Notes: a model not told the origin generated them from the sequence alone. Counted from the stretch's first letter, positions 24,610-34,897 are shown. The stretch: DNA of 64,000 nt from an uncultured Gammaproteobacteria bacterium (GCA_913042205.1 CAJWIY010000002.1:17685-81684), one strand, 5' to 3'. Numbers and translations: made by a program.

Positions 24610-26796
24610 ATGCAATTAAATTCTCCCCAGCAGCAGGCTGTTACGTCTTCTGACCCGAACCTCTTGATTATCGCGGGCGCAGGCTCGGGCAAGACTCGCG
24701 TACTTGTTGAACGGATGGCCTTTCTCATGCGTGACCAAGACTTGTCTCCCCACGCCCTAATGGCGGTAACGTTTACTAATAAAGCTGCCCGTGAGATGCG
24801 TGAGCGACTGGAGGCGGCGGTTGGTCGCTCGTTGCACGCCATGTGGGTTGGTACCTTTCATGGATTAGCGCACCGATTTTTAAGAGCACATTGGCGCGAC
24901 GCGGGTTTAGGTGAACAGTTTCTGATTCTTGATTCTGATGATCAGCAGCGGATGATTAAACGAATTGTGGCCGATCTACAACTCGATGATGCAAAGTTCA
25001 AGCCTCGCGTGGTTGCCGGGTTTATCAATGGATGCAAGGACGAGGGCCAAAGACCGCAACATCTTCAGACAGGGCGAGACTACTACAACGATACACTGAT
25101 CCGACTCTACGCAGACTACGATGCCCGATGCAAGACACAAAATCTGGTCGATTTTGGTGAACTACTGTTGCGGACATTCGAGACATTTCGTAACAAATCG
25201 GAGCTTTTAAGGCATTATCAAGACCGTTTCAAGCATTTATTGATAGATGAATTTCAGGATACTAATACCATCCAATATGCCTGGATCCGTTTGCTTGCAG
25301 GTGCTGATACTCATGTCACGGCCGTTGGCGATGATGATCAATCTATTTACGCGTGGCGTGGCGCGCGCATTGAAAACATTCACCGGTATGAGTCTGATTT
25401 CGCTCCGGTCACTACGATTCGTCTAGAGCAAAACTATCGGTCCACTGATGTCATCTTGAAAGCCGCGAACGCGGTCATTTCTAACAATACTGGCCGGCTT
25501 GGCAAGGAGTTATGGACCGACCAAGGAGCTGGTTCCCCGATCCAGTTATATGCTGCTTTTAATGAGCAAGACGAGGCGCGGTTCGTGGCGAACCGAATCA
25601 GCCAGCATGTCGAGCAAGGCGGTTTGAATGGTGAGTTAGCAATTTTGTATCGATCCAATGCCCAGTCGCGTGTCCTCGAGGACGCCTTGTTACGCGCTGG
25701 CGTTCCTTATCGGATTTATGGTGGGCAACGATTCTACGAACGTCTCGAAATTAAAAATGCGCTGATGTACCTGAGATTAATTCAAAATCGATTCGACGAT
25801 ACGGCATTCGAGCGCGTCATAAATGTACCGCCGCGGGGTATTGGTGAGCGGACTGTCGAACAAATCCGAGAAACTGCGCGTGACGAGGGCAGGGGCTTGT
25901 GGGATAGCGCATTGCAGTTGTCCCGCAGTGATGGGCTCAGTGGCCGGGCAAAGAGTGCCGTTGCTGGTTTTATTGATTTAATTAATGATCTGGATCGTAA
26001 GGCCGTTGATCTCGAACTCTCCGATCTTGCACGAGACGTGATTGAAGCGACCGGTCTACTGGCTTATCACGGCTCAGAGAAGGGTGAGCGCGGTCAAGCA
26101 AGGGTAGACAACTTAAACGAGCTAGTGAGTGCGTGTCGGGCCTTTGAGCCAGAAGATCAAGAAACCTCTATCCTGCTTCAGTTCTTATCTCAAGCGAGCC
26201 TCGATGCTGGTGAGACACAGGCGGATCCGGACGCGGACGCGGTTCAGTTAATGACGTTGCATGCAGCTAAAGGATTGGAGTTCCCCCGCGTATTTCTGGT
26301 GGGTGCCGAGGAGGAATTGTTTCCGCACGTGATGAGTCTGGATTCAGCGGGTGGCCTCGAGGAAGAGCGACGTTTGGCTTATGTTGGCATAACGCGAGCG
26401 ATGCAGCACTTAGTCGTGACCTACGCAGAGTCGCGGCGGCTGAACGGCAGGGACCACTTCGGTTTGCTCAGTCGATTCATCCGCGAAATCCCGCAGGAAT
26501 GCATTGAAGAGGTGAGACTAGAGTCCCAGGTAAGCCGTCCCTTTAACTCATCGTCGTTTGGTGCGAGACCTGTCGATAGGCCCCATCGGCACCCAAGATT
26601 CCAAGAATTCGACGATGCGTTCGGTGAAGCCAGCGGGCTTGGTATTGGTTCTCGCGTGGATCACGGGCTATTTGGTGAGGGAACAGTCCTTGCGTTCGAG
26701 GGCTCCGGTCCTCAAATGAAGGTACAGGTTCGTTTTGATGATGAGTCAAAAAAGTGGCTCGTACTTCAGTATGCGAAGCTCGTGCCGCTGGGTTAG
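24610..26796 (+). CDS. uvrD: DNA helicase II
   Basis: Superfamily 1A 3'-5' helicase for nucleotide excision and mismatch repair; 728 aa against 720 in E. coli. Motifs in order: SPQQQAV (Q motif), IIAGAGSGKTRVL (Walker A), LMAVTFTNKAAREM (Ia), LIDEFQDTN (II), GDDDQSIYAWRGA (III), RLEQNYRS (IV), LMTLHAAKGLEF (V) and RLAYVGITRAM (VI). The C-terminal tail has a tudor-like end (RVDHGLFGEGTVLAFEGSG) characteristic of UvrD. It overlaps the convergent thioesterase gene by 4 bp. The 227-bp gap to rubrerythrin must hold both divergent promoters. Confidence 0.96.
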   Translation: MQLNSPQQQAVTSSDPNLLIIAGAGSGKTRVLVERMAFLMRDQDLSPHALMAVTFTNKAAREMRERLEAAVGRSLHAMWVGTFHGLAHRFLRAHWRDAGLGEQFLILDSDDQQRMIKRIVADLQLDDAKFKPRVVAGFINGCKDEGQRPQHLQTGRDYYNDTLIRLYADYDARCKTQNLVDFGELLLRTFETFRNKSELLRHYQDRFKHLLIDEFQDTNTIQYAWIRLLAGADTHVTAVGDDDQSIYAWRGARIENIHRYESDFAPVTTIRLEQNYRSTDVILKAANAVISNNTGRLGKELWTDQGAGSPIQLYAAFNEQDEARFVANRISQHVEQGGLNGELAILYRSNAQSRVLEDALLRAGVPYRIYGGQRFYERLEIKNALMYLRLIQNRFDDTAFERVINVPPRGIGERTVEQIRETARDEGRGLWDSALQLSRSDGLSGRAKSAVAGFIDLINDLDRKAVDLELSDLARDVIEATGLLAYHGSEKGERGQARVDNLNELVSACRAFEPEDQETSILLQFLSQASLDAGETQADPDADAVQLMTLHAAKGLEFPRVFLVGAEEELFPHVMSLDSAGGLEEERRLAYVGITRAMQHLVVTYAESRRLNGRDHFGLLSRFIREIPQECIEEVRLESQVSRPFNSSSFGARPVDRPHRHPRFQEFDDAFGEASGLGIGSRVDHGLFGEGTVLAFEGSGPQMKVQVRFDDESKKWLVLQYAKLVPLG

Positions 26797-27188
26797 AGAT
26801 TGCCGGGGACCTGCCGGATTCTGCCGTTAGAATCAATCGCCACAAATACAAACCGGGTTTCTGTCGATTTGTAGCTCTCAGAACCTTGCTCTGTGATCCA
26901 CACCTCGATTCGGATTTGCATTGACGACCGGCCGATGTCCTCCAGCTCCCCATAAATCGACACCTCGGATCCAACAGGCACTGGTGCGACAAAATCAACG
27001 TTATCTAACGAGACGGTCGCGCAGCGGCCGCCGCTCGCTTTCATAGCAATCTGAGCCGCTGCCTGGTCCATTTGGTCCAATAGCCAGCCGGCATAGATGT
27101 CGCCGAGAGCGTTGGTGAATCGGGGATGCGCAATGACCCTTAGAATTAATTCGCCCTCTGGATTTGGATCCTGTTCATCAAGCTCCAC
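26793..27188 (-). CDS. Acyl-CoA thioesterase, YciA/hotdog family
   Basis: Single hotdog-domain enzyme of 131 aa that hydrolyses acyl-CoA esters. HPRFTNALGDIYAGWLLDQMD is the YciA pattern (quoted in part: ALGDIYAGWLLDQMD), with the catalytic Asp in the long helix region. VDNVDF-type stretch reads SLDNVDFVAPVPVGSEV, and WITEQ/FVFVAIDSNGR complete the fold. Typical YciA enzymes have a broad substrate range and cytoplasmic location. It overlaps the 3' end of uvrD by 4 bp and is followed by recD. Confidence 0.92.
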   Translation of the reverse strand: MELDEQDPNPEGELILRVIAHPRFTNALGDIYAGWLLDQMDQAAAQIAMKASGGRCATVSLDNVDFVAPVPVGSEVSIYGELEDIGRSSMQIRIEVWITEQGSESYKSTETRFVFVAIDSNGRIRQVPGNL

Positions 27189-27233
27189 GAAACATCCTTA
27201 GTTGTTACCCTGAATGGCACCGAGTCTACATGG

Positions 27234-28745
27234 TCAGGAGGCGTTCAAGAAGTGGTCTAGGCATGTCAGTCGGTGGGTTGTCCTTGAGACCGCCTGATCA
27301 ATCATCGATTCGGTTGCAAATAGCTGCACTCTTTCTTTGGCTCGGGTGAGTGCTGTGTAGAGAAGCTCCCGGCTTGGTCTGAACCGCGACCGTGAGGTGG
27401 CCGGTTCGGGCAGGCAAATGAGTATTGAGCTGTATTCTGAGCCCTGGGAGCGATGGATGCTGATCGCCCACGCGGATTCGACGGCACCCAGCTGGTTCTT
27501 TAGAAGCGGTTGGTCGATGTTTTCAAACTGAACGCGGGGGTTTGGTGAGTGATAAGGATCAATGACTACACCAGTGTCACCATTAAACACCCCGATACCC
27601 GGTTGGTTTGCGGTGACTAATAATCGCTCCCCGAAGCCATTGAGCCCGAGACGTTGTGTTTCGGCTTGCGCCAGTTGGTTAATAAACCGCCGGCCTCCAA
27701 CACCTTCGCTGATCGCGGTCAGGCATTGGAAGTTGACCGAGCTAGGGACAGTACCTTTTCGCAGATCTTCGAAATAGGGTCGATACCCCTCGAGCAGCTT
27801 TATTTCTAGGCTGTCTGATTGTTGGCTAGACTCCCAAGAGATTTCCAGATCCCTCAGGCCTTGGATGAAGCCCCGGGAATCACCAGACAGACAGAGGTCT
27901 TGGAGTTGTGCCAGCGCCTCTTGGCCCTTGATTCGGTGGCGTTGATTGAGTTGGAAGCAGTTGTTCTCTAACGCGGCTGATTCGGTGATTACTTTGAGGA
28001 TACTCCCGGCCTCAACGCTCGCCAGTTGGTTGGGGTCCCCCATCAGTATTAGGTGTGTGTCTTCGGCCAGTGATTTAAGTAGCTGATCAAATAAATCGAG
28101 TGAGACCATCGACGCCTCGTCGATAAGCACGATGTCGGCTGAACGAAGATCTTTCAGCTGACGATGGATCGTCGTGGCAATCGATGGTTGGAGCCCAGCG
28201 ATCGGCGTTTTTGTAATGGCCGCTTGAAACGACTCGGTTAGCCGGACCGCGGCTTTTCCTGTCGGGGCGACCAGAGATACAGTCGGCTGTCCAGCGAATA
28301 GAGAAAGCTTGGCCGCGACGATCGCGGCCGCGGTTGTTGTCTTACCCGTACCCGGACCGCCCGTCACGACCGCTAAACGTTGGCTTGCCGCACCGATGAT
28401 CGCGCGCTGTTGTGATGCGTCGGCGTGGGGCATCAACTGCCCTGGGTCAATGGTTGTCGTAAGCCTAGGGTGCGCCGACCGTTTTTTGAGCGCGGCGGCA
28501 ACACGAGATTCCTGCGCAAAGTGGCGATGAATTTGCAGTGCGCCGTGATTGAGGGCGAACAGCGAATCAAGCTCGGATTGGGTAAGGGTCTGCGCCCAAA
28601 GATCGCCGTCCTCGTCAGACAGGGGGTGTGCGGTATGTCCTTGATGAATTGCCTCGAAGAGTTGTGTTACCGACGTATGTAGGCTCTGAGGTAGTCCCTC
28701 TGATTCAATCAGCTTCAGGACGTCTGCCGATGTCATTGGGTGCAT
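27234..28745 (-). CDS. recD: Exodeoxyribonuclease V alpha subunit (RecD helicase)
   Basis: 5'-3' SF1B helicase of RecBCD, about 503 aa, shorter than the 608 aa of E. coli. The ATG at 28745 is chosen because GAGGAG lies 7-8 nt upstream; the ORF-track GTG at 28754 is less likely. Walker A is VTGGPGTGKTTTAAAI, Walker B VLIDEASMVSLDLF, and the C-terminal helicase motif VI region reads SIHRSQGSEYSSILI followed by LLYTALTRAKERV. It overlaps the end of recB by 13 bp, so the two are translationally coupled. Confidence 0.95.
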   Translation of the reverse strand: MHPMTSADVLKLIESEGLPQSLHTSVTQLFEAIHQGHTAHPLSDEDGDLWAQTLTQSELDSLFALNHGALQIHRHFAQESRVAAALKKRSAHPRLTTTIDPGQLMPHADASQQRAIIGAASQRLAVVTGGPGTGKTTTAAAIVAAKLSLFAGQPTVSLVAPTGKAAVRLTESFQAAITKTPIAGLQPSIATTIHRQLKDLRSADIVLIDEASMVSLDLFDQLLKSLAEDTHLILMGDPNQLASVEAGSILKVITESAALENNCFQLNQRHRIKGQEALAQLQDLCLSGDSRGFIQGLRDLEISWESSQQSDSLEIKLLEGYRPYFEDLRKGTVPSSVNFQCLTAISEGVGGRRFINQLAQAETQRLGLNGFGERLLVTANQPGIGVFNGDTGVVIDPYHSPNPRVQFENIDQPLLKNQLGAVESAWAISIHRSQGSEYSSILICLPEPATSRSRFRPSRELLYTALTRAKERVQLFATESMIDQAVSRTTHRLTCLDHFLNAS

Positions 28746-31700
28746 AGGCAGCACTCCTCGAGGGCCAATACACCATTTGCTTCAATCGGTCGCCTCCATA
28801 TGCCGCGGTTGGGCGCGTGGATCCCACGGCAAAATAGATAAATGACCTCACCCAAATGCCGATCTGGGTCGTAGTCCTTGAGTCGGCTTTTGAGCCAGCG
28901 GTGTAACGCGAGGGCGTAGATGGCGGCTTGGATTGGATAAAACGCGTTCCCCATGGCGTGCTCGATGTGCTCATCAGTGTACGCTTGGTCACGCGGACCG
29001 AGGTGATTGGTTTTGTAGTCCACGATGTGGAACCGTCCATCGGCCTCATAAACCAGGTCGATGAACCCAATCAAGTGCCCTGTTATTGTCTGGTCAATTG
29101 GTGGTGTTAACGGTCTACACCAGGAAAAGGCACCACACGCGTCAAACAAGTCGCTGAGCCGTAATCGTGGCTTCAAGGGCAGCTCAAACTTTGGCTCGGG
29201 CCTCTTCTTTTTCGGGCTCAGGGAGCCGAGCACTGAACTTGGGGTAAGCTCCGTGGAGAGAATCTGGTGCACCCAATCAACCACGACAGGTTCGTGGGTT
29301 GGATCGAGATGGGTCGGCCAGTTGGTCTTGATGAAGCGCCCCACCGCCAGAGCATCTCTGACACCATCTGCGTGCCACTCTAGGATGGCGTGGATAAAGT
29401 TACCAGTCCCTGTCCCTCCGGGAACCATGTGCCATTTCTCGTTGAGGTTGGTTTCAACGTTGGAATCCTCTTCGTCGCCCGCCCCGGGCATCAATTCATG
29501 GCTTCCCTCGTGCCTGATCAGTCCCGAGAAGCTCCTGAAAAACCATGACGGAATGTTTGGTTGTTTCAAAACCGGGCCCTGGACGGTCGGTACTGTGAAT
29601 TGTTCGACGGGGTCATCAATCTTTGGAGCCTCAACCACCTGGTGACCATCGCCCAGACCACTGATGTCACGGTCGTTGAGTAATCGACTCAGGGCACTGT
29701 CGGACTCTGGGACCCCGAGAAAGACTCCGTATTTTGCGCGGGTGAGTGCCACGTAGAGCAGTCGGTTAAGGTCCTCTTCCTGGTCTTGGAGTGCTAGTTT
29801 GAGGGCGTTCTTTGTCAGGTCGATCGTTGATCCATTGTGATCGCAGTAGTCAAGCCCCCAAGTGTTCTTCGGGGGTGCTTTGCCCGTGATTTCGTCTGCC
29901 AGGATGACCACACCATACTCCAGGCCCTTGGAGCCGTGGATGGTATTAATTGTGACAACCCCTGAGTCGGTTGGTGGTCGTTGGCTCGTGCGGTCGTCCG
30001 CCTCTTTGCTTGAGGCTGCCTGCTGTGTCCACCAGATCACTGCCTCGAGGGGTGATAACCCCTTCGCGTCCTCGCCAAAGATTTCCAGACACTGATTCAG
30101 GACACTCCAGTCCTCTAGCCCTTGGAGGGTATGAGAGATTCTCCGGGCCGTCGACCAAGCCTCAAATAAGGACGTGATGGCCGCCGCCGGCCCATCCGAT
30201 TTCCAAAGATCGCGTGCGTTGAATAGCTGGGTCTGTAACTCGATGAATCGTGCCCGTTCGCTCAGTTGTCCGGGTGCCGAAAGGTCAAAACCCATGAGGG
30301 TAGTCGAGGCGGCAGACGTCACTCTCGAGAGATCATCGGCGTTGGCAATCGCCTCGAGGACAAGCACTACCTCCCGGGCGATCCGCCGACTAAAAATACT
30401 GGCCTTATTTTGGTAGTGAAACGCGAGACCAAACTGTCCACCGAGTCGTTTAATCTTCTGCGCCGTGGCACGGCTCTGGACCAAGATGCAGATATCTTTC
30501 TCGGTGATGGGTCGCGTGCCGATCCGGCACGAGCCCTGCTGGCCGCCAGCTAAAAGCGACGCCGTGAGTTGGACGACGTTTTGGGGTGACAGCGATTCAA
30601 TCCACTGAAAACCAGCAGCTTCCGCGTCATTCATGGTCAGCGGTCGGATGTCTTCAGGGCGTCCGGTTTCTAGTGGTTGGTACCGCAACACATCGCCTAC
30701 CGGGTGGTTATCATCGAACAAGGTATTGAGTCCGTCGATCATGGTCTGTGAAGAGCGGTAGACTGTATCCAGATACCACAGGCACTGGTCTGGGAGGGTG
30801 TTTCGGACTTGTTGATAGAACGCGGTGTCTGCGCCGCGGAATCGGTAGATCGCTTGTTTTGGGTCCCCCACCATGACCATCAATCGTTGGGGCTCGTCGG
30901 GATATAAGTGATCGAGAATCGCCCACTGATGACGATCGGTATCCTGGAACTCATCGACCAGGATCAGTGTGTGTGTCGGCCTCTCGTTGCCAAGACGTCT
31001 GACGACCTCGGCCGCGTCCCGAATAACTTGGTCATTGTCGGTGATTCCGAGTTCGTTTAAACGGAGGCGGAGTTGCTCACGTAACTGGTGGAGACAATAG
31101 GCCCGGAATTTGACTTCATCGTCTGACGGTCTGATGAGTTCCACCCAATGATCGAAGACGGTCCCACCAAACTTCCCCTCTCGTTCTAGAAAATACTTTG
31201 CGCTTTCATTGGGAATGTCCTGGCGGGTGTCCGCGTTTTCTATGTTCCTGGTGTGCGTCTCGAGTGATTTGCGATTCATCCCATTGAGGGCAAAGAGTGA
31301 CTCGATATCCGACAATAACTCATTCCTTCTCTGGATAAATTCAGGCCCGATGACCGCGAGATCAGGACACCGTGTTGAGGATGGCTTGATATCGTCGATC
31401 GGCCTCCACGCAAGCTTAGCGTGGCCTACAAATGCGGTGAGCCCACCCGTGAGTGAGCCGATATGGTGTGCCCCGTGCTCCGTGACAAGCCTCCGGTAAC
31501 AGTCGATCGCTACCTCTTGGCGAATACCTCCGATGTCGGTTTCCACAGGAAAGCTCGGGATACCCACGCTTGGTCCCAAGTCATTGACCAGACGGATCGC
31601 AAAACCGTGAATGGTCTGTATCTCGATGGTATCAAGTCGCCGGAGCGCTCGCCCGAGTCGTTCGATGCCTTGGTCCCCTGAAAAATTTGGATAGGCTACC

Positions 31701-31948
31701 GTTAGTTCTGAGCGTCCGCGGGTCAGGAGATCAATTTCTTCCACCAGTCGTTCACGGACCCGTGCCCTGAGCTCCCGCGTCGATGCCCTTGTGAACGTCA
31801 TCAGCAGACAGTGCTCAGGTTGGTGGCCATCGACGGCTAGGGCGCGTGTGATGAGCGACATCAAGGCGTGAGTTTTTCCCGTTCCTGCGCTCGCCTCGAT
31901 TAGGTGTCGCCCAGACCCCGGGAGCAACTCTGGCTTAAAGCGTTCCAC
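28733..31948 (-). CDS. recB: Exodeoxyribonuclease V beta subunit (RecB helicase-nuclease)
   Basis: 3'-5' helicase and nuclease, about 1071 aa (E. coli 1180). The GTG at 31948 is preferred: GGGGAGG precedes it closely and the protein then begins VERFKPELLPG, normal for RecB; the ORF-track start adds ~42 residues from inside recC. Motifs: IEASAGTGKTHALMSLI (Walker A), LVDEFQDTDRHQWAIL (II), GDPKQAIYRFRGAD (III), TIHGSKGLEYGVVIL (V) and LLYVALTRAKYGV (VI). The nuclease domain shows GFIDLVYEADGRFHIVDYKT, with the Asp and Lys of the active site. It overlaps recC by 14 bp. Confidence 0.96.
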   Translation of the reverse strand: MERFKPELLPGSGRHLIEASAGTGKTHALMSLITRALAVDGHQPEHCLLMTFTRASTRELRARVRERLVEEIDLLTRGRSELTVAYPNFSGDQGIERLGRALRRLDTIEIQTIHGFAIRLVNDLGPSVGIPSFPVETDIGGIRQEVAIDCYRRLVTEHGAHHIGSLTGGLTAFVGHAKLAWRPIDDIKPSSTRCPDLAVIGPEFIQRRNELLSDIESLFALNGMNRKSLETHTRNIENADTRQDIPNESAKYFLEREGKFGGTVFDHWVELIRPSDDEVKFRAYCLHQLREQLRLRLNELGITDNDQVIRDAAEVVRRLGNERPTHTLILVDEFQDTDRHQWAILDHLYPDEPQRLMVMVGDPKQAIYRFRGADTAFYQQVRNTLPDQCLWYLDTVYRSSQTMIDGLNTLFDDNHPVGDVLRYQPLETGRPEDIRPLTMNDAEAAGFQWIESLSPQNVVQLTASLLAGGQQGSCRIGTRPITEKDICILVQSRATAQKIKRLGGQFGLAFHYQNKASIFSRRIAREVVLVLEAIANADDLSRVTSAASTTLMGFDLSAPGQLSERARFIELQTQLFNARDLWKSDGPAAAITSLFEAWSTARRISHTLQGLEDWSVLNQCLEIFGEDAKGLSPLEAVIWWTQQAASSKEADDRTSQRPPTDSGVVTINTIHGSKGLEYGVVILADEITGKAPPKNTWGLDYCDHNGSTIDLTKNALKLALQDQEEDLNRLLYVALTRAKYGVFLGVPESDSALSRLLNDRDISGLGDGHQVVEAPKIDDPVEQFTVPTVQGPVLKQPNIPSWFFRSFSGLIRHEGSHELMPGAGDEEDSNVETNLNEKWHMVPGGTGTGNFIHAILEWHADGVRDALAVGRFIKTNWPTHLDPTHEPVVVDWVHQILSTELTPSSVLGSLSPKKKRPEPKFELPLKPRLRLSDLFDACGAFSWCRPLTPPIDQTITGHLIGFIDLVYEADGRFHIVDYKTNHLGPRDQAYTDEHIEHAMGNAFYPIQAAIYALALHRWLKSRLKDYDPDRHLGEVIYLFCRGIHAPNRGIWRRPIEANGVLALEECCLCTQ

Positions 31949-34769
31949 GGGACCTCCCCAGGTATCCAACAAGTGGTTTGACCAAGCGATTCGAGAGGTC
32001 CACGTGTTTCTCCGAAATCTCCGGGTCATTCTGAAATACCCGCTGGTAATCGGGCCTATGCGTAAGTGCCTCATCAGTCCAGTGAATCCGAGGTTTAGTC
32101 TCGTCGTCCCTGTCTAGTGCCCTCGCTGTCTTGATCGCCAGCGGTCCAATCAGAGCGCATGGGGTCTCGCGATCGCTGATTTCCTCCAGCCAGGTCTTGA
32201 GAAGGTGTCGTGCCTCATCGACCGGGATTGGGCCGAATGGTGTGACGCAATTCTTGAAGGTCACCAGACGGAGGCTGCGCTCCGTCGGCCCGCTAGCGAA
32301 GAGTACCAGTCCCTCGAGAAGCGCACGGAGACCCCTCACACCATCGACGGAGGATGTGATGATTACCCGGGGCGCCTCGATCGTGGAGAGGCCCTCGACC
32401 CGTAGCGTGAACTCACCCAGGGTCATCATAGATGGCTCCACTGGCTCGGTCGCGTACTCAAGTGCCTCCGCGACCAGCGAGGGGGCGTATTTTCCGAGTG
32501 CCTCGTTTAAGTCGATCTCACCCGGGAGCTCGGGATAGCACCTGAGGAAATCGGTTAGCGTGTCTTGTGTCAGGGATTGGTCCACAAAACGCTGCCTCAT
32601 TTTGAACGCGTTCAGGGCATCGATAGTTAGGGGTTCGATATTCAATTCCGGAAACTCAGGTACATGAATTCGGGCACCCTTTTCTTTCAGGAAGGCGACA
32701 GCTGGCTCTGCTGCGACCGCGAGGAATTCTTGGACGGTCCACACGCATTGAGTCTCTTGTCCGGCGATTTCCGGGACAGGGTCCGGGACCGTATCGCTGT
32801 CGAGGCTGATACCTGACGGTAATTCAACGAATGGAGGCGTGTTGTCGGGTCCCTCGAAGCAGTCGATCAACGAGACGACTCCGGGGCCGGGGAACTCTGT
32901 AGTTTGGTAGACGGGATGCTTTCCGATCCAACTGATCCACAACTGATTTTCAGTATTGAGGACAATGTCTGCGAGTACTTGACGCTCTTTTTCGGAGTCT
33001 ATTAGGTCACCAGGACGGGGACTCTTGGCAATCAAATCCCAAGGATGCTCATACGAGTCTTGAGGGAAGGTATCGTGGTTGGCCCCGAGTATCGCGACCA
33101 CCTCACTCGAAATACTGCGGATCGTTTGTGGCGCAGTGACCGACAGCTGATCATTGAGCGCGAGGGGTCGGGATAGCCCAGTTTGATAGTTCAGTTGGAT
33201 CCACTGAAACACGGACGCTTTACTCACCTCAGTCTCTGCAAACTGTGAGACGAACGGTGTCAGATTGAGGCTCTGAATCTGTCCCAATGTGAGGCGGTTG
33301 ACGGCGCGCTCGATGACTCGGATCGCCGTCTGAAGAGACACAATATCTGGGGAAGATAGGACATGATCTATCGCAGACAGCACACCGATAAGTCGGTCAA
33401 GCCCGTGGGTCTGTTCGATCGACTCTGTTGGGGTGCTGTCGGTCTGAAAAGCTGAATCAGGGTCGGCCATCAGCCCCCTCAATAGGCGTGTCTTGGCGGC
33501 GTGGAGTGTGTGTCTATGGCCTGATAGCCCCCGTCTGGCGCCTGACCGCACAACCCAGTCTCCAATATTTCTGAGTTGCTGGTCACTCAGCTGGAGTACC
33601 TCACGTACAGTGGTATCTGACAGAAATGTGTAGACGGGGCCGGCCTTAAAGCCGGTACGAGACATCTCGGCTAAGAGTTCGATAGCTGTCACCTCAACCG
33701 GCTTCATGATCAAGGGGTCTGGCGAGGTCGGGAGCCGCTGTAACAGATCGGATGCGTGGAAAATCCGTTGTACGATTGGCCCGTAAAGCGCCGGGCTAGG
33801 TGTGACGATATGCACTCGAGTGAGGTCTCGGTTTGGATCGGCGTTTAACCAGTCGATGAGCCACCGCTTTAACTCCGTCACCTCTTGGGTCGGGCTTGTC
33901 GCGCTCACCAAAGACACCGACCGGTCGATCGTTATGGGTGCCTTTTTGTTCTGAAAGAGATGGGTTTTGAGTTCGGAAAGGGCGCTATTTGGTGCGTGTT
34001 GAACATAGCCCTCGACCGGTTCATCGTCGCCGAGCACTGAAAGGACCTTGGCCTTTTCTCGGCAGAGATCCGCGAGCACGGGGTGTGTCTCAGGTAGCTC
34101 GAGCGCCCCCTGCGTGAACCACGGATCTGGTGACGGAGACTGAATACACAAAAAGCATGGGGTGTTTTGTGTCCATGATTTCAGGGCGTTGAGTGCGAGG
34201 ATCGACAGGCGGTCTGGATTAAAAATGATGACGCGTGCGATCGAGTCGAGATGTTCAGAGTTCGGGTCTTTGAGTGCATCTGTAAGTTTTCGATGCGGAG
34301 CGGTTGGGAGTCGAGGTTCGATTTGTCGCCAGAGCTCGATCTGCCAGGCGTCAGACTGTTGCATCGGCAAGGTAGCCTTCTCGGGGTCGACCAACCAGTC
34401 AGGCCGCTCGGCGAGATAGCGTTGGAATACCTCGAATAGGGTGCTGATTTGTTGCAGATACTCGGGTTCGGCTAGGTCGGGATGTTTTTGCCGCCAAATA
34501 GTGGTGATGGCCCAATACAAATCCGACTCAAGCTGCCGGTCGGGTTGCGCGCCTGAGATCTTCCACATGAACTCAGACAGTGTGGTGACCTCTGTGTTGG
34601 CGAGGCTTCCCAAGCGGTCTGTCAGTTCGATTTGGAGCCAGCGGCCTGTGTCTTGGTTAGGAACAACAAGCCAATCGGGCGCCAGCGGTGACCTAAAACT
34701 CTCGGCCGAGAGGACGTTCGCCACGGTCTCGACGAGGGTGTTGAGGTCATTGGAGAAGACAAGTTGCAT
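31935..34769 (-). CDS. recC: Exodeoxyribonuclease V gamma subunit (RecC)
   Basis: 944-aa scaffold and Chi-scanning subunit of RecBCD (E. coli RecC 1122 aa). MQLVFSNDLNTLVETVANVL is the expected N-terminus; PDWLVVPNQDTGRWLQIELT and RLGSLANTEVTTLSEFMWKI follow. As usual for RecC the helicase fold has lost its Walker A. Later regions RVHIVTPSPALYGPIVQRIF and VVAILGANHDTFPQDSYEHP match the RecC pattern. It is first in the recC-recB-recD order without an intervening ptrA. Reduced length suggests a compact RecBCD; Chi specificity cannot be read from sequence. Confidence 0.94.
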   Translation of the reverse strand: MQLVFSNDLNTLVETVANVLSAESFRSPLAPDWLVVPNQDTGRWLQIELTDRLGSLANTEVTTLSEFMWKISGAQPDRQLESDLYWAITTIWRQKHPDLAEPEYLQQISTLFEVFQRYLAERPDWLVDPEKATLPMQQSDAWQIELWRQIEPRLPTAPHRKLTDALKDPNSEHLDSIARVIIFNPDRLSILALNALKSWTQNTPCFLCIQSPSPDPWFTQGALELPETHPVLADLCREKAKVLSVLGDDEPVEGYVQHAPNSALSELKTHLFQNKKAPITIDRSVSLVSATSPTQEVTELKRWLIDWLNADPNRDLTRVHIVTPSPALYGPIVQRIFHASDLLQRLPTSPDPLIMKPVEVTAIELLAEMSRTGFKAGPVYTFLSDTTVREVLQLSDQQLRNIGDWVVRSGARRGLSGHRHTLHAAKTRLLRGLMADPDSAFQTDSTPTESIEQTHGLDRLIGVLSAIDHVLSSPDIVSLQTAIRVIERAVNRLTLGQIQSLNLTPFVSQFAETEVSKASVFQWIQLNYQTGLSRPLALNDQLSVTAPQTIRSISSEVVAILGANHDTFPQDSYEHPWDLIAKSPRPGDLIDSEKERQVLADIVLNTENQLWISWIGKHPVYQTTEFPGPGVVSLIDCFEGPDNTPPFVELPSGISLDSDTVPDPVPEIAGQETQCVWTVQEFLAVAAEPAVAFLKEKGARIHVPEFPELNIEPLTIDALNAFKMRQRFVDQSLTQDTLTDFLRCYPELPGEIDLNEALGKYAPSLVAEALEYATEPVEPSMMTLGEFTLRVEGLSTIEAPRVIITSSVDGVRGLRALLEGLVLFASGPTERSLRLVTFKNCVTPFGPIPVDEARHLLKTWLEEISDRETPCALIGPLAIKTARALDRDDETKPRIHWTDEALTHRPDYQRVFQNDPEISEKHVDLSNRLVKPLVGYLGRSRGTL

Positions 34770-34864
34770 GATGTAATTTCCGCACGACTACTCAATTTAT
34801 GCAACTAACCCAGCGGGGGTCTGCGAGCCTTGTCAAATTAAAAATTTTTTATCTTAACCAGTAC

Positions 34865-34897
34865 TTGTAACGAGACCGTAACAAAACAGTTGTAAAA
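34865..34897 (+). promoter_or_regulatory. Pho box upstream of pstS
   Basis: Three contiguous 11-bp units match the PhoB half-site pattern CTGTCATAAAA: TTGTAACGAGA, CCGTAACAAAA and CAGTTGTAAAA. The best 18-bp window (units 2-3) matches about 12 of 18 consensus positions. It lies about 70 bp before the pstS ATG on the coding strand, the right place for PhoB activation. Confidence 0.75.

Noticed and set aside
29061-29645. 194-aa plus-strand ORF within recB
   Set aside because: Shadow of recB; no recognisable domain, low-complexity composition typical of antisense frames.
31949-32074. Extended N-terminus of RecB
   Set aside because: It translates the 3' end of recC in another frame; the GTG at 31948 with GGGGAGG fits the family start.
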